Positions 1 to 9,129 of a stretch of 64,000 bases of DNA are shown here, piece after piece. The position numbers and the translations under genes are program-made. Within the stretch, counting starts at the first letter, position 1. Every line of letters starts with the position of its first letter. The notes under the pieces are model-generated. The model had not been told where the DNA came from. It worked only from the letters and a program-made list of their open reading frames with translations, and searched no databases. This DNA is from DATGFK01 sp040007395 (GTDB lineage Bacteria; Chloroflexota; Anaerolineae; Aggregatilineales; UBA2796): positions 1 to 64,000 of the forward strand of contig JBDTVG010000185.1 of NCBI GenBank assembly GCA_040007395.1, read 5' to 3'.

Positions 1-62
1 TTCCTCCTTATTCTATCTTCTTGGAGCATCCTTTTCTCTGGAATGGCCTTATGGACAGGCTA

Positions 63-401
63 TTATGGCAGAGTCCAAAATGAATGACCATTTCGGCTAG
101 GACAACCGTCATAGTTACCCTGCTTTTGTAGGACGGACCCTCTGTTGACATAGGCAACTGTTAATTGGGGATCAAGTGCAACTGCCTTTATACAATCTTG
201 CAGCGCCAGATCGTAGTGTTTGAGGAGTAAATGAGCCATCCCTCGATCACTATAGGCTCCTGCAAGTTGAGCGTTCAAGCGGATCGCCTCAGTAAATGAT
301 GCAATCGCTCCGTTGTAGTCTTTTGCTCGAAGGCGTTCCGTCCCGCCTCGGTAGACCGCGTTACCGTTCATGGAATTATTCAAGGCGCGAAGCATAGGCA
401 T
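63..401 (-). CDS. TPR-repeat protein, C-terminally truncated
   Basis: Residues about 15-95 form two and a half tetratricopeptide repeats, with the typical A/Y/G/A/F/A/P spacing seen in AIASFTEAIRLN and in ALQDCIKAVALDP. TPRs are helical scaffolds for protein binding. The last repeat breaks off after GNYDG and runs into an unrelated tail (CPSRNGHSFWTLP) instead of a second helix, so the gene is truncated or frameshifted. A GGAG sequence lies 8 nt before the third codon (ATG at 395), which may be the true start. It follows mutL by 38 nt on the same strand and could be read through from it. The break abuts a sequence that recurs near 48.34 kb. Confidence 0.6.
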   Translation of the reverse strand: MPMLRALNNSMNGNAVYRGGTERLRAKDYNGAIASFTEAIRLNAQLAGAYSDRGMAHLLLKHYDLALQDCIKAVALDPQLTVAYVNRGSVLQKQGNYDGCPSRNGHSFWTLP

Positions 402-439
402 CGCTCCAATCGCAAAGCAGGCTCAGTTTAGATGGCTTT

Positions 440-2332
440 TCATGTTCGACCAAACGCTTTAGCCAGATGTTCGGCGCTCATGTGCATCATCGTGGGGCGA
501 CCATGTGGACAGGTACGCGGTGAGGCGGTATGTTCCAATTGGCGAATAAGCGATTGCATTTCGTCATAACTGAGCGTTTGTCCGGCCTTAACGGCGGCGG
601 CTTTGCAGACGCGCAGTATGATCTGCGCTTCCAGAGTAGAAGCGCCCGGCTCCGCACCACTTTCGAGATCCTCCAGAATCGCGGCGAGCGACTCTTCGGG
701 AGCGCGATCCGCCAAAATTGAAGGCACAGCCCGAACCCGGAATCGATCTCCGCCAAACGGCTCAATATCGAAGCCAACAGAAGTCAGTGCCTCAAGATTG
801 GCTTCGATCAACCGGGCGGCCTCGGCAGTAAGTTCTACAGTGGCAGTTTCCAGCGTATGCTGTGCTACCGTTTGTTTCGTTTGCTGTTCAAGCATGAATT
901 GCTCGTACAGGATGCGCTCGTGGGCAGCGTGCTGATCGATCAAATACATACCGGCTGGCCCTTCCGCAACAATGTAGCACGCCGCAACCTGTCCAACGAC
1001 GCGCAGCGGCGGCAAGGTGCGAGGGCGCTGCGCGAACCCATCTACGCCTCGCCCAACGGTAGGCGCTAAAGGTTGGGATGCTTCTGAGGGATCAGTTGGC
1101 GCTTGCCGTTCGTAGCCGCTATATAAACCGGTACGTCCAAACGACGAAGAATCGCTGCGATGTTGGCCCCGTCGCCCTGCATCATACTCTGGCAGGTCGA
1201 GTTCTGGTTGATTACTAACGGCAGAACGCCCATTACCCCGATTTGCCATGAAAGCAGATGGCGCTTCTTCAAAGGATTCATAGGCTTCACGGGCGCGAAA
1301 ACTGGACTGGTTCAACGGCGGAATTGGTGACTGTGAGATCACAGCTTGTCGCACCGAACGATGTATCGCTGAAAATACCGCATCCGGCGAACTGAACCGC
1401 ACTTCGGTTTTCGCCGGATGGACGTTGACATCCAGTTCGCTGGGCGGGAGCGAAATCATCAGGACGGCAATCGGGTAGCGGTCAGCAGGCATCAGTGTAT
1501 GATAGGCTTGCCCAACAGCATAGGTCAGGCTGGAATCCTGAATATGTCGCCCGTTGACAAACAGTGTGATATGGCTGCGTGTATTACGATTAACATGCGG
1601 TGCAGAGGTGTAGCCATAGACGGAAATCTCAGGCAGATCAGTGCGAGTGCGTCCGCTTGATCTCACTTCAAGCATTTCGCGCATCGTATCCATGCCAAGC
1701 GCTTCGATCAATACGTCGGCAAGATCGCCCGTGCCAGACGTAGTGAATGTCTCTCGCCCATCTTGAATCAGCGAGAAACGCACACCGGGATAGGCCATTG
1801 CGTAGCGCGTGATTAGCGTGTCAATATGGCGGCGTTCTGTCGCTTCGGCTTTCAAAAACTTGAAGCGGGCAGGTGTGTTGAAAAACAAGTTTTCAACCGT
1901 CATTACCGTGCCGATGGGTGTCCCGATGGATCGCTGCTCCACAACGCGCCCTGCTTCCAGACGCAGCAGTACACCCGCTCTTTCTTCGTCAGTCCGTGTA
2001 ACCAACGTTACTTGGGCGACTGTCGCGATACTGGCAAGCGCCTCGCCGCGAAAGCCTAACGTGTGAATATTGGACAGATCCTCGACAGCGCGAAGTTTGC
2101 TGGTGGCATGGCGGGCAAACGCCAATTCCACCTCATCGCGGGCAATACCGCTACCATCATCGGTGATCCGTATTAGACGACGACCCCCACCCTCAATCTC
2201 AACCCGTATAGTGCGTGTGCCCGCGTCAATGGAGTTTTCGAGGAGTTCTTTGACTACCGAAACAGGCCGTTCTACCACTTCACCAGCCGCGATATGCGCC
2301 GCCACCATCTCCGTCAAAAGTTGGATTGGCAT
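440..2332 (-). CDS. mutL: DNA mismatch repair endonuclease MutL
   Basis: At 630 residues this has the usual MutL length. The N-terminal GHKL ATPase (about residues 1-330) shows AAGEVVERPVSVVKELLENS, the DDGSGI motif, RHATSKL and GFRGEALASI. A Pro/Ser/Arg-rich linker (about 335-440) follows. The C-terminal dimerisation/nuclease domain contains DQHAAHERILYE, the metal-binding endonuclease motif, and ends with CPHGRPTMM. It therefore belongs to the nicking MutL class of bacteria that lack MutH-directed repair. No mutS is present in the window. A hairpin terminator separates it from the upstream kinase, so it probably has its own promoter, although no clear SD or promoter is visible. Confidence 0.97.
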   Translation of the reverse strand: MPIQLLTEMVAAHIAAGEVVERPVSVVKELLENSIDAGTRTIRVEIEGGGRRLIRITDDGSGIARDEVELAFARHATSKLRAVEDLSNIHTLGFRGEALASIATVAQVTLVTRTDEERAGVLLRLEAGRVVEQRSIGTPIGTVMTVENLFFNTPARFKFLKAEATERRHIDTLITRYAMAYPGVRFSLIQDGRETFTTSGTGDLADVLIEALGMDTMREMLEVRSSGRTRTDLPEISVYGYTSAPHVNRNTRSHITLFVNGRHIQDSSLTYAVGQAYHTLMPADRYPIAVLMISLPPSELDVNVHPAKTEVRFSSPDAVFSAIHRSVRQAVISQSPIPPLNQSSFRAREAYESFEEAPSAFMANRGNGRSAVSNQPELDLPEYDAGRRGQHRSDSSSFGRTGLYSGYERQAPTDPSEASQPLAPTVGRGVDGFAQRPRTLPPLRVVGQVAACYIVAEGPAGMYLIDQHAAHERILYEQFMLEQQTKQTVAQHTLETATVELTAEAARLIEANLEALTSVGFDIEPFGGDRFRVRAVPSILADRAPEESLAAILEDLESGAEPGASTLEAQIILRVCKAAAVKAGQTLSYDEMQSLIRQLEHTASPRTCPHGRPTMMHMSAEHLAKAFGRT

Positions 2333-2381
2333 GATCTTTATCCCAATAAATCTTTATCCGGGCAAATTTGAGCAAAACAGA

Positions 2382-2402
2382 CACCCCGGTCAGGCCGGGG
2401 TG
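2382..2402 (-). terminator. Rho-independent terminator after the GAF-PAS kinase
   Basis: A perfect 8-bp stem (CACCCCGG / CCGGGGTG) with a 5-nt loop is followed on the minus strand by a T-rich stretch (TGTCTGTTTTG). It lies 46 nt past the kinase stop and 50 nt before mutL. Confidence 0.7.
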
Positions 2403-2447
2403 CATTTCAATGTGTAGTTGGCGTACCTGTGCGTTTACCTGTGATAG

Positions 2448-4043
2448 CTACTCAACGGCTTTTTCGATGGGGCCATCCGTTTTTTGCGCCTCGCCGCCAA
2501 TCAGGTTGGGGCCTTCCAGTGGAATGGAGATAGCAAAAGTGCTGCCTTCGCCCTCTTTGCTTTCCACCCAAGCATCGCCGCCATGTTTCTGCGCCACGCT
2601 CCGCACGATGAACAGACCAAGCCCATTGCCTTTGACGGCCTGATGTTCGCGACGGCGCACCCTACGGAAGCGTTCAAACAGATGCTTCTGGTTTTCCTCG
2701 CTAATGCCCAAGCCTGTATCGCGCACAAAGACGATCAGGTTATTATCCTTGATCTTCGCCCCAACCGTAATTATACCCTTTTCAGGGGTATATTTGATAG
2801 CATTATCTACTAGATTATTAAGCGCCCGTCGCAGCATCACGTCATCCAAATTAAGGATGGGCAATGTCCCGTCGATCTCAACTATCAGAGCGAGATTTTT
2901 CTTCTCGGCAGGCTGTTGGTGCATACTGGCGATGTCGGAAACAACCTTCGCGACATCGCACGTTTCACGATTCAAATCGTAGTTGCCTTCAGGGTCAAGA
3001 CGGCTAGCATCGAGAATCTTGTCTACCAGATCGGTCATCTGAGCAATACCCGCAATGATCTTGTTGGCAAAGCTCTGCTGTTTCTCGTTCAATTGCCCGA
3101 CCATCGGCATCATCGTGGCGTAGCCGTGCATATAGGTTAATGGAGATCGGAGATCGTGCGAAACGGTACTGACAAATTCGGTCTGATTATCGCGTAGATT
3201 CTTATAGGGGGTAATGTTACGCAGCAACAGTACCCGTCCGGTCAGTTCGCCCTGATCGTTGCACATATCCGAGAGGCGCGGCGAATAGCTTTGTCCGGCC
3301 TCGTTTTGCCACTCGATACTTTCGTTGACCTGACTTGTCGCCTTGAGCATCTCGACCAATGATGGGGCATTAATCACCTCGCCAACAGGCTTACCAATCA
3401 CAGCACTGGTGCTCACCCCAAAGGCGCGTTCGGCTGCCGGGTTGATCAGCAAAACCGCTTCTTTTTCGTCGATCACTAGCACAGGATCGGCGCTGCTATC
3501 AAGAATCGCAGCAAGTTGTTCACGCCCGCGTCGGGCAGCATTGAAAGCGTGCGCGTTGGCGACTGCCAGTGCGGTCTGACCTGCCAGAATCGAAAGCAAT
3601 GCGATCTCGCCTGCGGCAAACTGCTGGGGCTTTTCGTAAGCAACCCACAATACCCCTTGCAAGGTACGCAGTGCTGTCAATGGCAGGCCGATGAATGCAC
3701 CAGCGGCATCACTTAGCGGCGCAAGTTCGCTATCTTCCGCAGTAGAAAGATCCGAACTTTCAATGGTTCCGCGCTCCGCAACCAGTCTTACAATCAGCGG
3801 ATCGAACTTCACCATTTTGCCAGCGGCAGGCCCAGTGGCATAAGTCAGCGGCATATCTGACTGATTGAGAACCACCCGAATACCGTCGGCGTGCGACACT
3901 CGAAGAGTCGCGTTGATAATATCTGGCAGCATGGCACCCAGTGAACCACCAGCCGCAATTCGCTGTGTGATCTCAAGCAGAAGCGCCTGCCCGTCGTTAT
4001 TTTGTTTTAGCTGTGCGCGTAGCTCCTCAAGAGAATCACTCAC
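2448..4043 (-). CDS. GAF-PAS sensor histidine kinase
   Basis: Cytoplasmic kinase of 531 residues with no membrane segment. A GAF domain spans about residues 20-165, a PAS domain about 180-280, and a HisKA dimerisation helix carries the phosphoacceptor in SHDLRSPLTYMHG. The HATPase domain has NLVDNAIKYT (N box), DTGLGI (G1) and GNGLGLFIV (G2). All catalytic motifs are intact. The GTG start is supported by CGAGG 8 nt upstream. No response regulator is adjacent; the closest receiver genes are at 19.3 and 49.7 kb. The signal is unknown, but a GAF plus PAS layout usually means a small-molecule or redox sensor. Confidence 0.93.
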   Translation of the reverse strand: MSDSLEELRAQLKQNNDGQALLLEITQRIAAGGSLGAMLPDIINATLRVSHADGIRVVLNQSDMPLTYATGPAAGKMVKFDPLIVRLVAERGTIESSDLSTAEDSELAPLSDAAGAFIGLPLTALRTLQGVLWVAYEKPQQFAAGEIALLSILAGQTALAVANAHAFNAARRGREQLAAILDSSADPVLVIDEKEAVLLINPAAERAFGVSTSAVIGKPVGEVINAPSLVEMLKATSQVNESIEWQNEAGQSYSPRLSDMCNDQGELTGRVLLLRNITPYKNLRDNQTEFVSTVSHDLRSPLTYMHGYATMMPMVGQLNEKQQSFANKIIAGIAQMTDLVDKILDASRLDPEGNYDLNRETCDVAKVVSDIASMHQQPAEKKNLALIVEIDGTLPILNLDDVMLRRALNNLVDNAIKYTPEKGIITVGAKIKDNNLIVFVRDTGLGISEENQKHLFERFRRVRRREHQAVKGNGLGLFIVRSVAQKHGGDAWVESKEGEGSTFAISIPLEGPNLIGGEAQKTDGPIEKAVE

Positions 4044-4219
4044 GAATAAAACCTCGTTGTCACCATGCGGTCAACATTGATCCGCGAAACGTGCTTAAGC
4101 CTACTGGCATTATAGCATTACCTGTTTAGTGGGGCAAAGTTAGCATAACTGCCTGCTCTACTACCACAAAAGTCCGGTTCCAAGCGAGTCACCAGTTGCC
4201 AAAGCAATATAAAAGCGGG

Positions 4220-5971
4220 CTATTGGGCAATAACGATTGCGACTCGAAATCCCGCATCGTGGAACGCGTAGCTTTCGGCAAAGGCGATTCGCGTGGTGCA
4301 GCCGTTCTTGAAACCACGCCGTGCATAGTACGACGAACCACGCAACACACGATCTCCTGCCGATTGTTCGCGCCCATCCCGCGCATGATACGGATAGCCA
4401 TTGAACATGCTTGAAGTCCACTCCCAGACATTGCCAACCATATCTTGCATCCCGTAGGGACTGTCCCCTTGCGGCGAGAACATGCCTACCGGAGAAACAC
4501 TGCCTCGTCCACTTTCGACGCTATTGCAGCGGGATGGATCAGGCTCATCGCCCCATGGGAATCTCAATTTGCGCCCTTCGGCAGGTTGCCACGAAGCGGC
4601 TTTTTCCCACATAGCCTCTGTGGGAAGGCTAACAGGCAACCCCAATTGGTCAGCAATCCACCGCGTATATCGCCTAGCATTCAACCAACTTATAGGATAA
4701 GTCGGTAGCTTTCCTGTCGCCTCTATGTTTACTGTGGTAGTTCGACTAAAGAGGCTGTATTCTTGTTCAGTAACAAGGGTTTTAGCTAACCAAAACCCCG
4801 GCACAAAAACGTCATGGGCAAAAACAAATTCTTCCACATATGTATCAGTACCCATCTCAAACCAGCCTGCTGGAATAAATCCAAACCCTTCAGGCGTGAA
4901 TGTTTGTAGATAGGCTATAGCGTCAGGCTGTCGCATGTACGCCAAGCCGTACAGATATGGCCCATAGTCCTTAGTATCGATCACGCTTAAAGGCTTGCCT
5001 TTAAGTACTTCAAGAGCGCGGTTCAAAAATTTGTCCGAGTCGATCCAGCCAAGCGCACGAGCCAAAGTTTTGTTAGGTGTTCGCTCAAAAAGGGTAAACA
5101 GCAGATTCTCGATGCCCGTTGAATCAATCTGTTCCAGTTCAAGATTAAGCAGCACCCTTTCGACAGCATCCAGCAGCAGTTCAATCTTGGCAAGATCATT
5201 GGTCAATTCGATCAGTTGGGTGACTTTCGCGATCAGGCTGTCTGATGCCAGTAGGGCAAACTCTTGTTGCCGCGTGTAGGAAAATTGATAATCGATCTCG
5301 TCCAGCAACGCATCTTCGATCCGATCCAGAGCCGTTTTGTTCTGCTTGAGCAACACTACCCAATAATCCAAAGGTTGCCCATTATGCCGCGCCGAGAGAA
5401 AAATCAACTCCAATGTCGCCGCATCCAAGGGTTCCAGCATTTCTCGCGCCTGATTGATATGGACGAAGGATTGTCTATCCAAAAGCAAGCCGAATGCTCG
5501 CCAGTTTTCGACAGCACGTTTGAGCAGGGCATTGAGCTTTTGGCTGACGGGTTGTTCGGGTATATCAGCGACAGGGGCTTCTGTTGCTGAAGTTGTCGGC
5601 AAAACGGCAGCTAGTTCGTGGAGCGCTTGCTCGTAGCCAAGTTTAACAGCATCAACATGTTGGTAGATACGCAAACGGAACGGCACTTCGCACGGCTCCA
5701 ACACAATTGGATGCAGGCGTTTTTTCAGTTCAAAGGCATACTGCCATTCCGCTTGAACGTTTTGTGAGGCCATTGAGTTTGATGTGCAGACGACAATGAA
5801 ATGAGCGCAGCTTTCAATGGCTTGTTGCAGTTCCTTATCCCAATCTGCGCCAGACTGGATACACTCGACATCTAGCCAACAATCGACTCCACGCTGAATC
5901 AGGTCATGATACAGCTTACGAACTTTGGTCTCGTCGGCTCGTGAATAGCTGATAAAAACGTGATTCCCCAT
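4220..5971 (-). CDS. TIR domain - helical linker - FGE/SUMF1-like fusion protein
   Basis: The 583-residue protein begins with a TIR domain (about 1-135: VFISYSRADETKVRKLY, DVECIQSGADWDKELQQAI, HFIVVCTSNS). A helical middle region (about 140-365) follows, then an FGE-sulfatase/SUMF1 fold (about 366-583: FIPAGWFEMGTD, LPTEAMWEKAA, PWGDEPDPSRCN, DMVGNVWEWTSS, VLRGSSYYARRG, DAGFRVA). Bacterial TIR domains often cleave NAD+, but the position I align with the catalytic Glu of SARM1 reads Asp here, so activity is uncertain. The FGE part has one Cys (NGCTTRIA) near the active site and lacks the usual second one, so it is probably a binding module. Such TIR fusions are often signalling or defence effectors. 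No partner gene is adjacent. Confidence 0.88.
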   Translation of the reverse strand: MGNHVFISYSRADETKVRKLYHDLIQRGVDCWLDVECIQSGADWDKELQQAIESCAHFIVVCTSNSMASQNVQAEWQYAFELKKRLHPIVLEPCEVPFRLRIYQHVDAVKLGYEQALHELAAVLPTTSATEAPVADIPEQPVSQKLNALLKRAVENWRAFGLLLDRQSFVHINQAREMLEPLDAATLELIFLSARHNGQPLDYWVVLLKQNKTALDRIEDALLDEIDYQFSYTRQQEFALLASDSLIAKVTQLIELTNDLAKIELLLDAVERVLLNLELEQIDSTGIENLLFTLFERTPNKTLARALGWIDSDKFLNRALEVLKGKPLSVIDTKDYGPYLYGLAYMRQPDAIAYLQTFTPEGFGFIPAGWFEMGTDTYVEEFVFAHDVFVPGFWLAKTLVTEQEYSLFSRTTTVNIEATGKLPTYPISWLNARRYTRWIADQLGLPVSLPTEAMWEKAASWQPAEGRKLRFPWGDEPDPSRCNSVESGRGSVSPVGMFSPQGDSPYGMQDMVGNVWEWTSSMFNGYPYHARDGREQSAGDRVLRGSSYYARRGFKNGCTTRIAFAESYAFHDAGFRVAIVIAQ

Positions 5972-6008
5972 CGTTGTTGAGCCTACCTACTTTCCTCTGC
6001 GGCAAAGG

Positions 6009-7043
6009 CTACGACTCATCCTTAATCGAGTCAAGAAATTTTTGAAGACCCTCTGGTTTGGTGGGACGAGTCTTTTGCGCTTCGGGTTCCTCTGAGATCC
6101 GCTGCCGCCGCATCACTATCTGCCCATAGACAAATTCTTTAGGCGCAATTTCGGATTTATCCAGCACAATACTGTCGCGGATAATGGCTTGTTGCCCAAT
6201 CTGTGAACCGCTTTCCAGATAGACATACGGACCGATCTTTGCCCCTCGTCCAACACTTACTCGTGGGTCGATCCGCACAGGCGGGATAATCTGCACTGAG
6301 GCTGGAATTTCACTCAGAATGTGGGTATCGCGCCCCTCACGCAGGAAGCGTTTGTTAATCGTCAGTAGGTCAATCGCCTTGGTCAGGTGCATGTGCCACC
6401 CAGCGTTGAGATAGCCCACTTGCCCGCCCGCGTCGATCAACGATTGAATTGGACGCGCCATCTCGTAGTCATCGGGAGATGCCGCCGCCAAATGATCCAG
6501 AATTCTGCTACCACAGGCATACACCATAAACGAAGAAAGGCGGCGATCTTCGCTTGGCACTTCTAAGGAGATTTCAGTGACGGCTTCCCCATCAAGCGTC
6601 ACTACCGGAAAGGCCGTTTCATTGCTGTACGGAGTAAGGCTCAAGATCATATCGGCTTGCGTTTTCCAGAACTGGTCGATCAGCTTCGCGACGTGATCTT
6701 CGGGTACAAGATGGTCACATGAGGCTACCAAAAAAGGACCGGTGATATAGCGAGTAGCGGCGGCAAAGGCATCCAACGTTCCGCGAGATTCGGGTTGCAA
6801 CACGATCTGCACTTGGGCATCGGGAACCCAACCGCCGTTAAGATACGAAGCTACGCCGCCCTCATGTTCGCCCACCACGACGATAAAGTGGCGAATCCCT
6901 GCTTCACGCATTCGATCCATGATACGAATGACAACGGGTTTGCCTAACACGGGTAACATGGGTCGGGGTCGATCTCTGGTTAGCGGCCCCAACTGGACTC
7001 CACGTCCTGCCGCAATAATAACCGCCTGTTCAATTACGTCCAT
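6009..7043 (-). CDS. Sugar-phosphate nucleotidyltransferase with C-terminal left-handed beta-helix
   Basis: The true start is most likely the ATG at 7043 (MDVIEQAVIIAAGRG). The open frame runs 84 codons further upstream, but that part has no recognisable domain. The nucleotide-binding signature AAGRGVQLGPLTRDRPRPML and GKPVV are followed by the Rossmann-like transferase domain. Hexapeptide-type repeats (VSVGRGAKIGPYVYLESGSQ, IGQQAIIRDSIVLDKSEI) occupy the C-terminus. It resembles GlmU and glucose-1-phosphate thymidylyl/uridylyltransferases that make NDP-sugars. The exact sugar cannot be read from sequence. It is divergent from the lipoprotein gene at 7.27 kb. Confidence 0.85.
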   Translation of the reverse strand: MDVIEQAVIIAAGRGVQLGPLTRDRPRPMLPVLGKPVVIRIMDRMREAGIRHFIVVVGEHEGGVASYLNGGWVPDAQVQIVLQPESRGTLDAFAAATRYITGPFLVASCDHLVPEDHVAKLIDQFWKTQADMILSLTPYSNETAFPVVTLDGEAVTEISLEVPSEDRRLSSFMVYACGSRILDHLAAASPDDYEMARPIQSLIDAGGQVGYLNAGWHMHLTKAIDLLTINKRFLREGRDTHILSEIPASVQIIPPVRIDPRVSVGRGAKIGPYVYLESGSQIGQQAIIRDSIVLDKSEIAPKEFVYGQIVMRRQRISEEPEAQKTRPTKPEGLQKFLDSIKDES

Positions 7044-7268
7044 TTCTTTGCACGGGAAAGCGCCCGGCCCCTTTCTTAACTCGATACGCGATGATATATA
7101 CAGTATAAATTCACTTGGGAAGAAAGTATCTATTTTGTTAGGGTATTGTTTGTATACCGTTGGCATTATAAACCTATCGTGCAAACGGAGCGAGTTCAGA
7201 CAGGCTATCGATAGCGTCTCTGTTTCGCCCGGATGACGGATTACCACGAATACGCTAGAATCAGATAC

Positions 7269-8168
7269 ATGAAATTTACGTGCTCCATACCTCACATAGT
7301 CACCAATGCCACCTGCAAATGGCTGTTTATTGCAATAGCCTTGACGCTCTTGAGTGCGTGTAGTGCAGCGACAGCAGAACCGCCCAAACTACTCAGTCTG
7401 GCGACTATTGCGCCGGGAACCAAAGGCGCGCAAATTGCAACCGAGAGTGCAACGGAATTTGCAACCGATGCATCCGCTGAGGGCGCTACTGGAATTCCCG
7501 TTGCTGAATCGGCGACAGAATCAACACCTGATTTAGCCCTGCCCACTGCATCAGCAGAACCTGTTGTTACGGCTGACGCGACGCTTAAGGCGACATGGCT
7601 GCCTACTTTTACGGCTAGTTCAACTTTTACGCCCAGCCCGACCCGACCCTCGCCTACCCCATCGGCGACCCAGCGACCCACCCGAACCCGTACTCCTACC
7701 CCGCCCGCCCAAACTTACACGCCGCAGCCCTGCCCAATCGCGTGGTTCTTTACGCCTCGTCCAGCAGAATGTCCACTGAGCAAAGAGTCTATGGGATCGG
7801 CGGTTTTCCAGAAGTTTGAACACGGCTTGATGATCTGGATTGGGTCGCAGAATACGATTTTCGTGCTGTACGATACGCCGAAAAGACCACGTTGGCAGCA
7901 GTTCACCGATGCGTTTACCGAGGGGATGCCTTCCGATGATCCATCAATTGTACCGCCGGGAGGGATGCTTCAACCGATTCGCGGGTTCGGGCTGGTGTGG
8001 CGTGGCAAACCCGGTGTAAGAACTCGACTGGGGTGGGCAACGGGGCCAGAAACGCCGTACAGCGCAGGCTTCCAGATCGATACACTAGGCAATCGCTATG
8101 TGCAATCACTTACCACCGAAATCTATAAACTGACCAGTGATCTGTCCAATTGGCAGGTCGTCCACTAA
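7269..8168 (+). CDS. Thr/Pro-rich lipoprotein
   Basis: I chose the ATG at 7269 because it starts directly before a signal peptide with a lipobox (LTLLSAC). The open frame begins at 7233 with 12 residues that do not fit a signal peptide. After the acylated Cys comes a Thr/Ala/Ser/Glu-rich region, then a Thr/Pro-rich linker (TFTPSPTRPSPTPSATQRP), then a globular domain of about 140 residues rich in aromatic residues. It is therefore an exported, membrane-tethered protein with a flexible stalk. The globular part resembles domains common in Chloroflexota surface lipoproteins, but I assign no function. It converges on the epimerase gene with a 4-nt gap. Confidence 0.75.
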   Translation: MKFTCSIPHIVTNATCKWLFIAIALTLLSACSAATAEPPKLLSLATIAPGTKGAQIATESATEFATDASAEGATGIPVAESATESTPDLALPTASAEPVVTADATLKATWLPTFTASSTFTPSPTRPSPTPSATQRPTRTRTPTPPAQTYTPQPCPIAWFFTPRPAECPLSKESMGSAVFQKFEHGLMIWIGSQNTIFVLYDTPKRPRWQQFTDAFTEGMPSDDPSIVPPGGMLQPIRGFGLVWRGKPGVRTRLGWATGPETPYSAGFQIDTLGNRYVQSLTTEIYKLTSDLSNWQVVH

Positions 8169-8172
8169 AAGA

Positions 8173-9111
8173 TCATTTGAAGAATTGTGTAAACGTTTCG
8201 CGAGTGGTGTAACGCGGAATCCAATCGGTGCATTGGCGGGCAGCACTATTATCAACCACCAACGACTCGGCAAAGAGATCGACCACCTCACGGGTGAAAC
8301 CGTTCAGGGCAGGTACCAGTGTATTAAAGCGTGTGACAAAATTCAGGGCACTGCGTGGAGCCGAAAGCACTGGCAGTTTGCTAATCTTGCCGATTTCAGC
8401 CCATGAAGCGTTGTCATCGGGAGCCGCGTTATAGATACCTGTGACACTACGCTCGATTACCTTCACAACCAATGAGGCTGCATCGTCTTCATGGATTGCC
8501 TGAGTACGCGCCCGACCTCCATTTGCCACGACAAAGACAGGTTGTGCCGTCAACGCTCGCAGATGTGATGAGTCTTTGCCCTTTGGCCCGATAATCGCCG
8601 GGGGGCGCAGAATCGCTACATGCGATTTGAGATAGGCTTCGCCCTGACTGTGCAAGTAACGTTCGACCTCGACTTTATGTTGCCCGTAGATCATATTCGG
8701 CTGCTGCTTGGCATCTTCGCGCACCCGGTCAGCGTGTCCGGCGTGGTAGCCATACACAGCAACACTCGACATAAACGTTAAATGTGGAATCTTGAGATCA
8801 AGCGCCGCCCGAATAACCTGTTTCGAGCCGCCTACATTGATCGAGTGCATCTCCGCAAGCGACATTTCCGGCGGCTGGACGAGGATAAAAGCAGCATGAA
8901 TCAAGTGCGTAACGCCATGCTCTGCCAAAATTGCGCGCAGTGTTGCCCCATCGCGCACATCCAGTCGATACGAGATCACGCGCCCGGTAGCCAACACAGG
9001 GCTGAGGTCAATGGCAATAATATGATCCACCCAATGCTGGGTCTCTAACTGAGCGGTCAAAATGCGTCCCAGATAGCCGCCCGCGCCCGTGATGGCAACC
9101 ACTTTTCCCAA
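8173..9111 (-). CDS. NAD-dependent epimerase/dehydratase (extended SDR)
   Basis: 312 residues with a Rossmann fold. The dinucleotide-binding motif ITGAGGYLGRIL is at the N-terminus, LDVRDGATL follows, and the catalytic dyad is seen in YGQHK, with an upstream Ser in MSSVAVYG. This is the extended SDR family acting on NDP-sugars or similar substrates; the substrate is not determinable. The TTG start has AGGG 8 nt upstream. It is the last gene of the minus-strand run beginning with the metal ATPase, 18 nt after the phosphoribosyltransferase gene. Confidence 0.88.
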   Translation of the reverse strand: MGKVVAITGAGGYLGRILTAQLETQHWVDHIIAIDLSPVLATGRVISYRLDVRDGATLRAILAEHGVTHLIHAAFILVQPPEMSLAEMHSINVGGSKQVIRAALDLKIPHLTFMSSVAVYGYHAGHADRVREDAKQQPNMIYGQHKVEVERYLHSQGEAYLKSHVAILRPPAIIGPKGKDSSHLRALTAQPVFVVANGGRARTQAIHEDDAASLVVKVIERSVTGIYNAAPDDNASWAEIGKISKLPVLSAPRSALNFVTRFNTLVPALNGFTREVVDLFAESLVVDNSAARQCTDWIPRYTTRETFTQFFK

Positions 9112-9129
9112 AATGCGATCCCTTGTCCT

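Noticed and set aside
7044..7295. 84-residue N-terminal extension of the nucleotidyltransferase
   Set aside because: The nucleotide-binding signature starts directly after the ATG at 7043, and the extension shows no domain and lies in the divergent promoter region.
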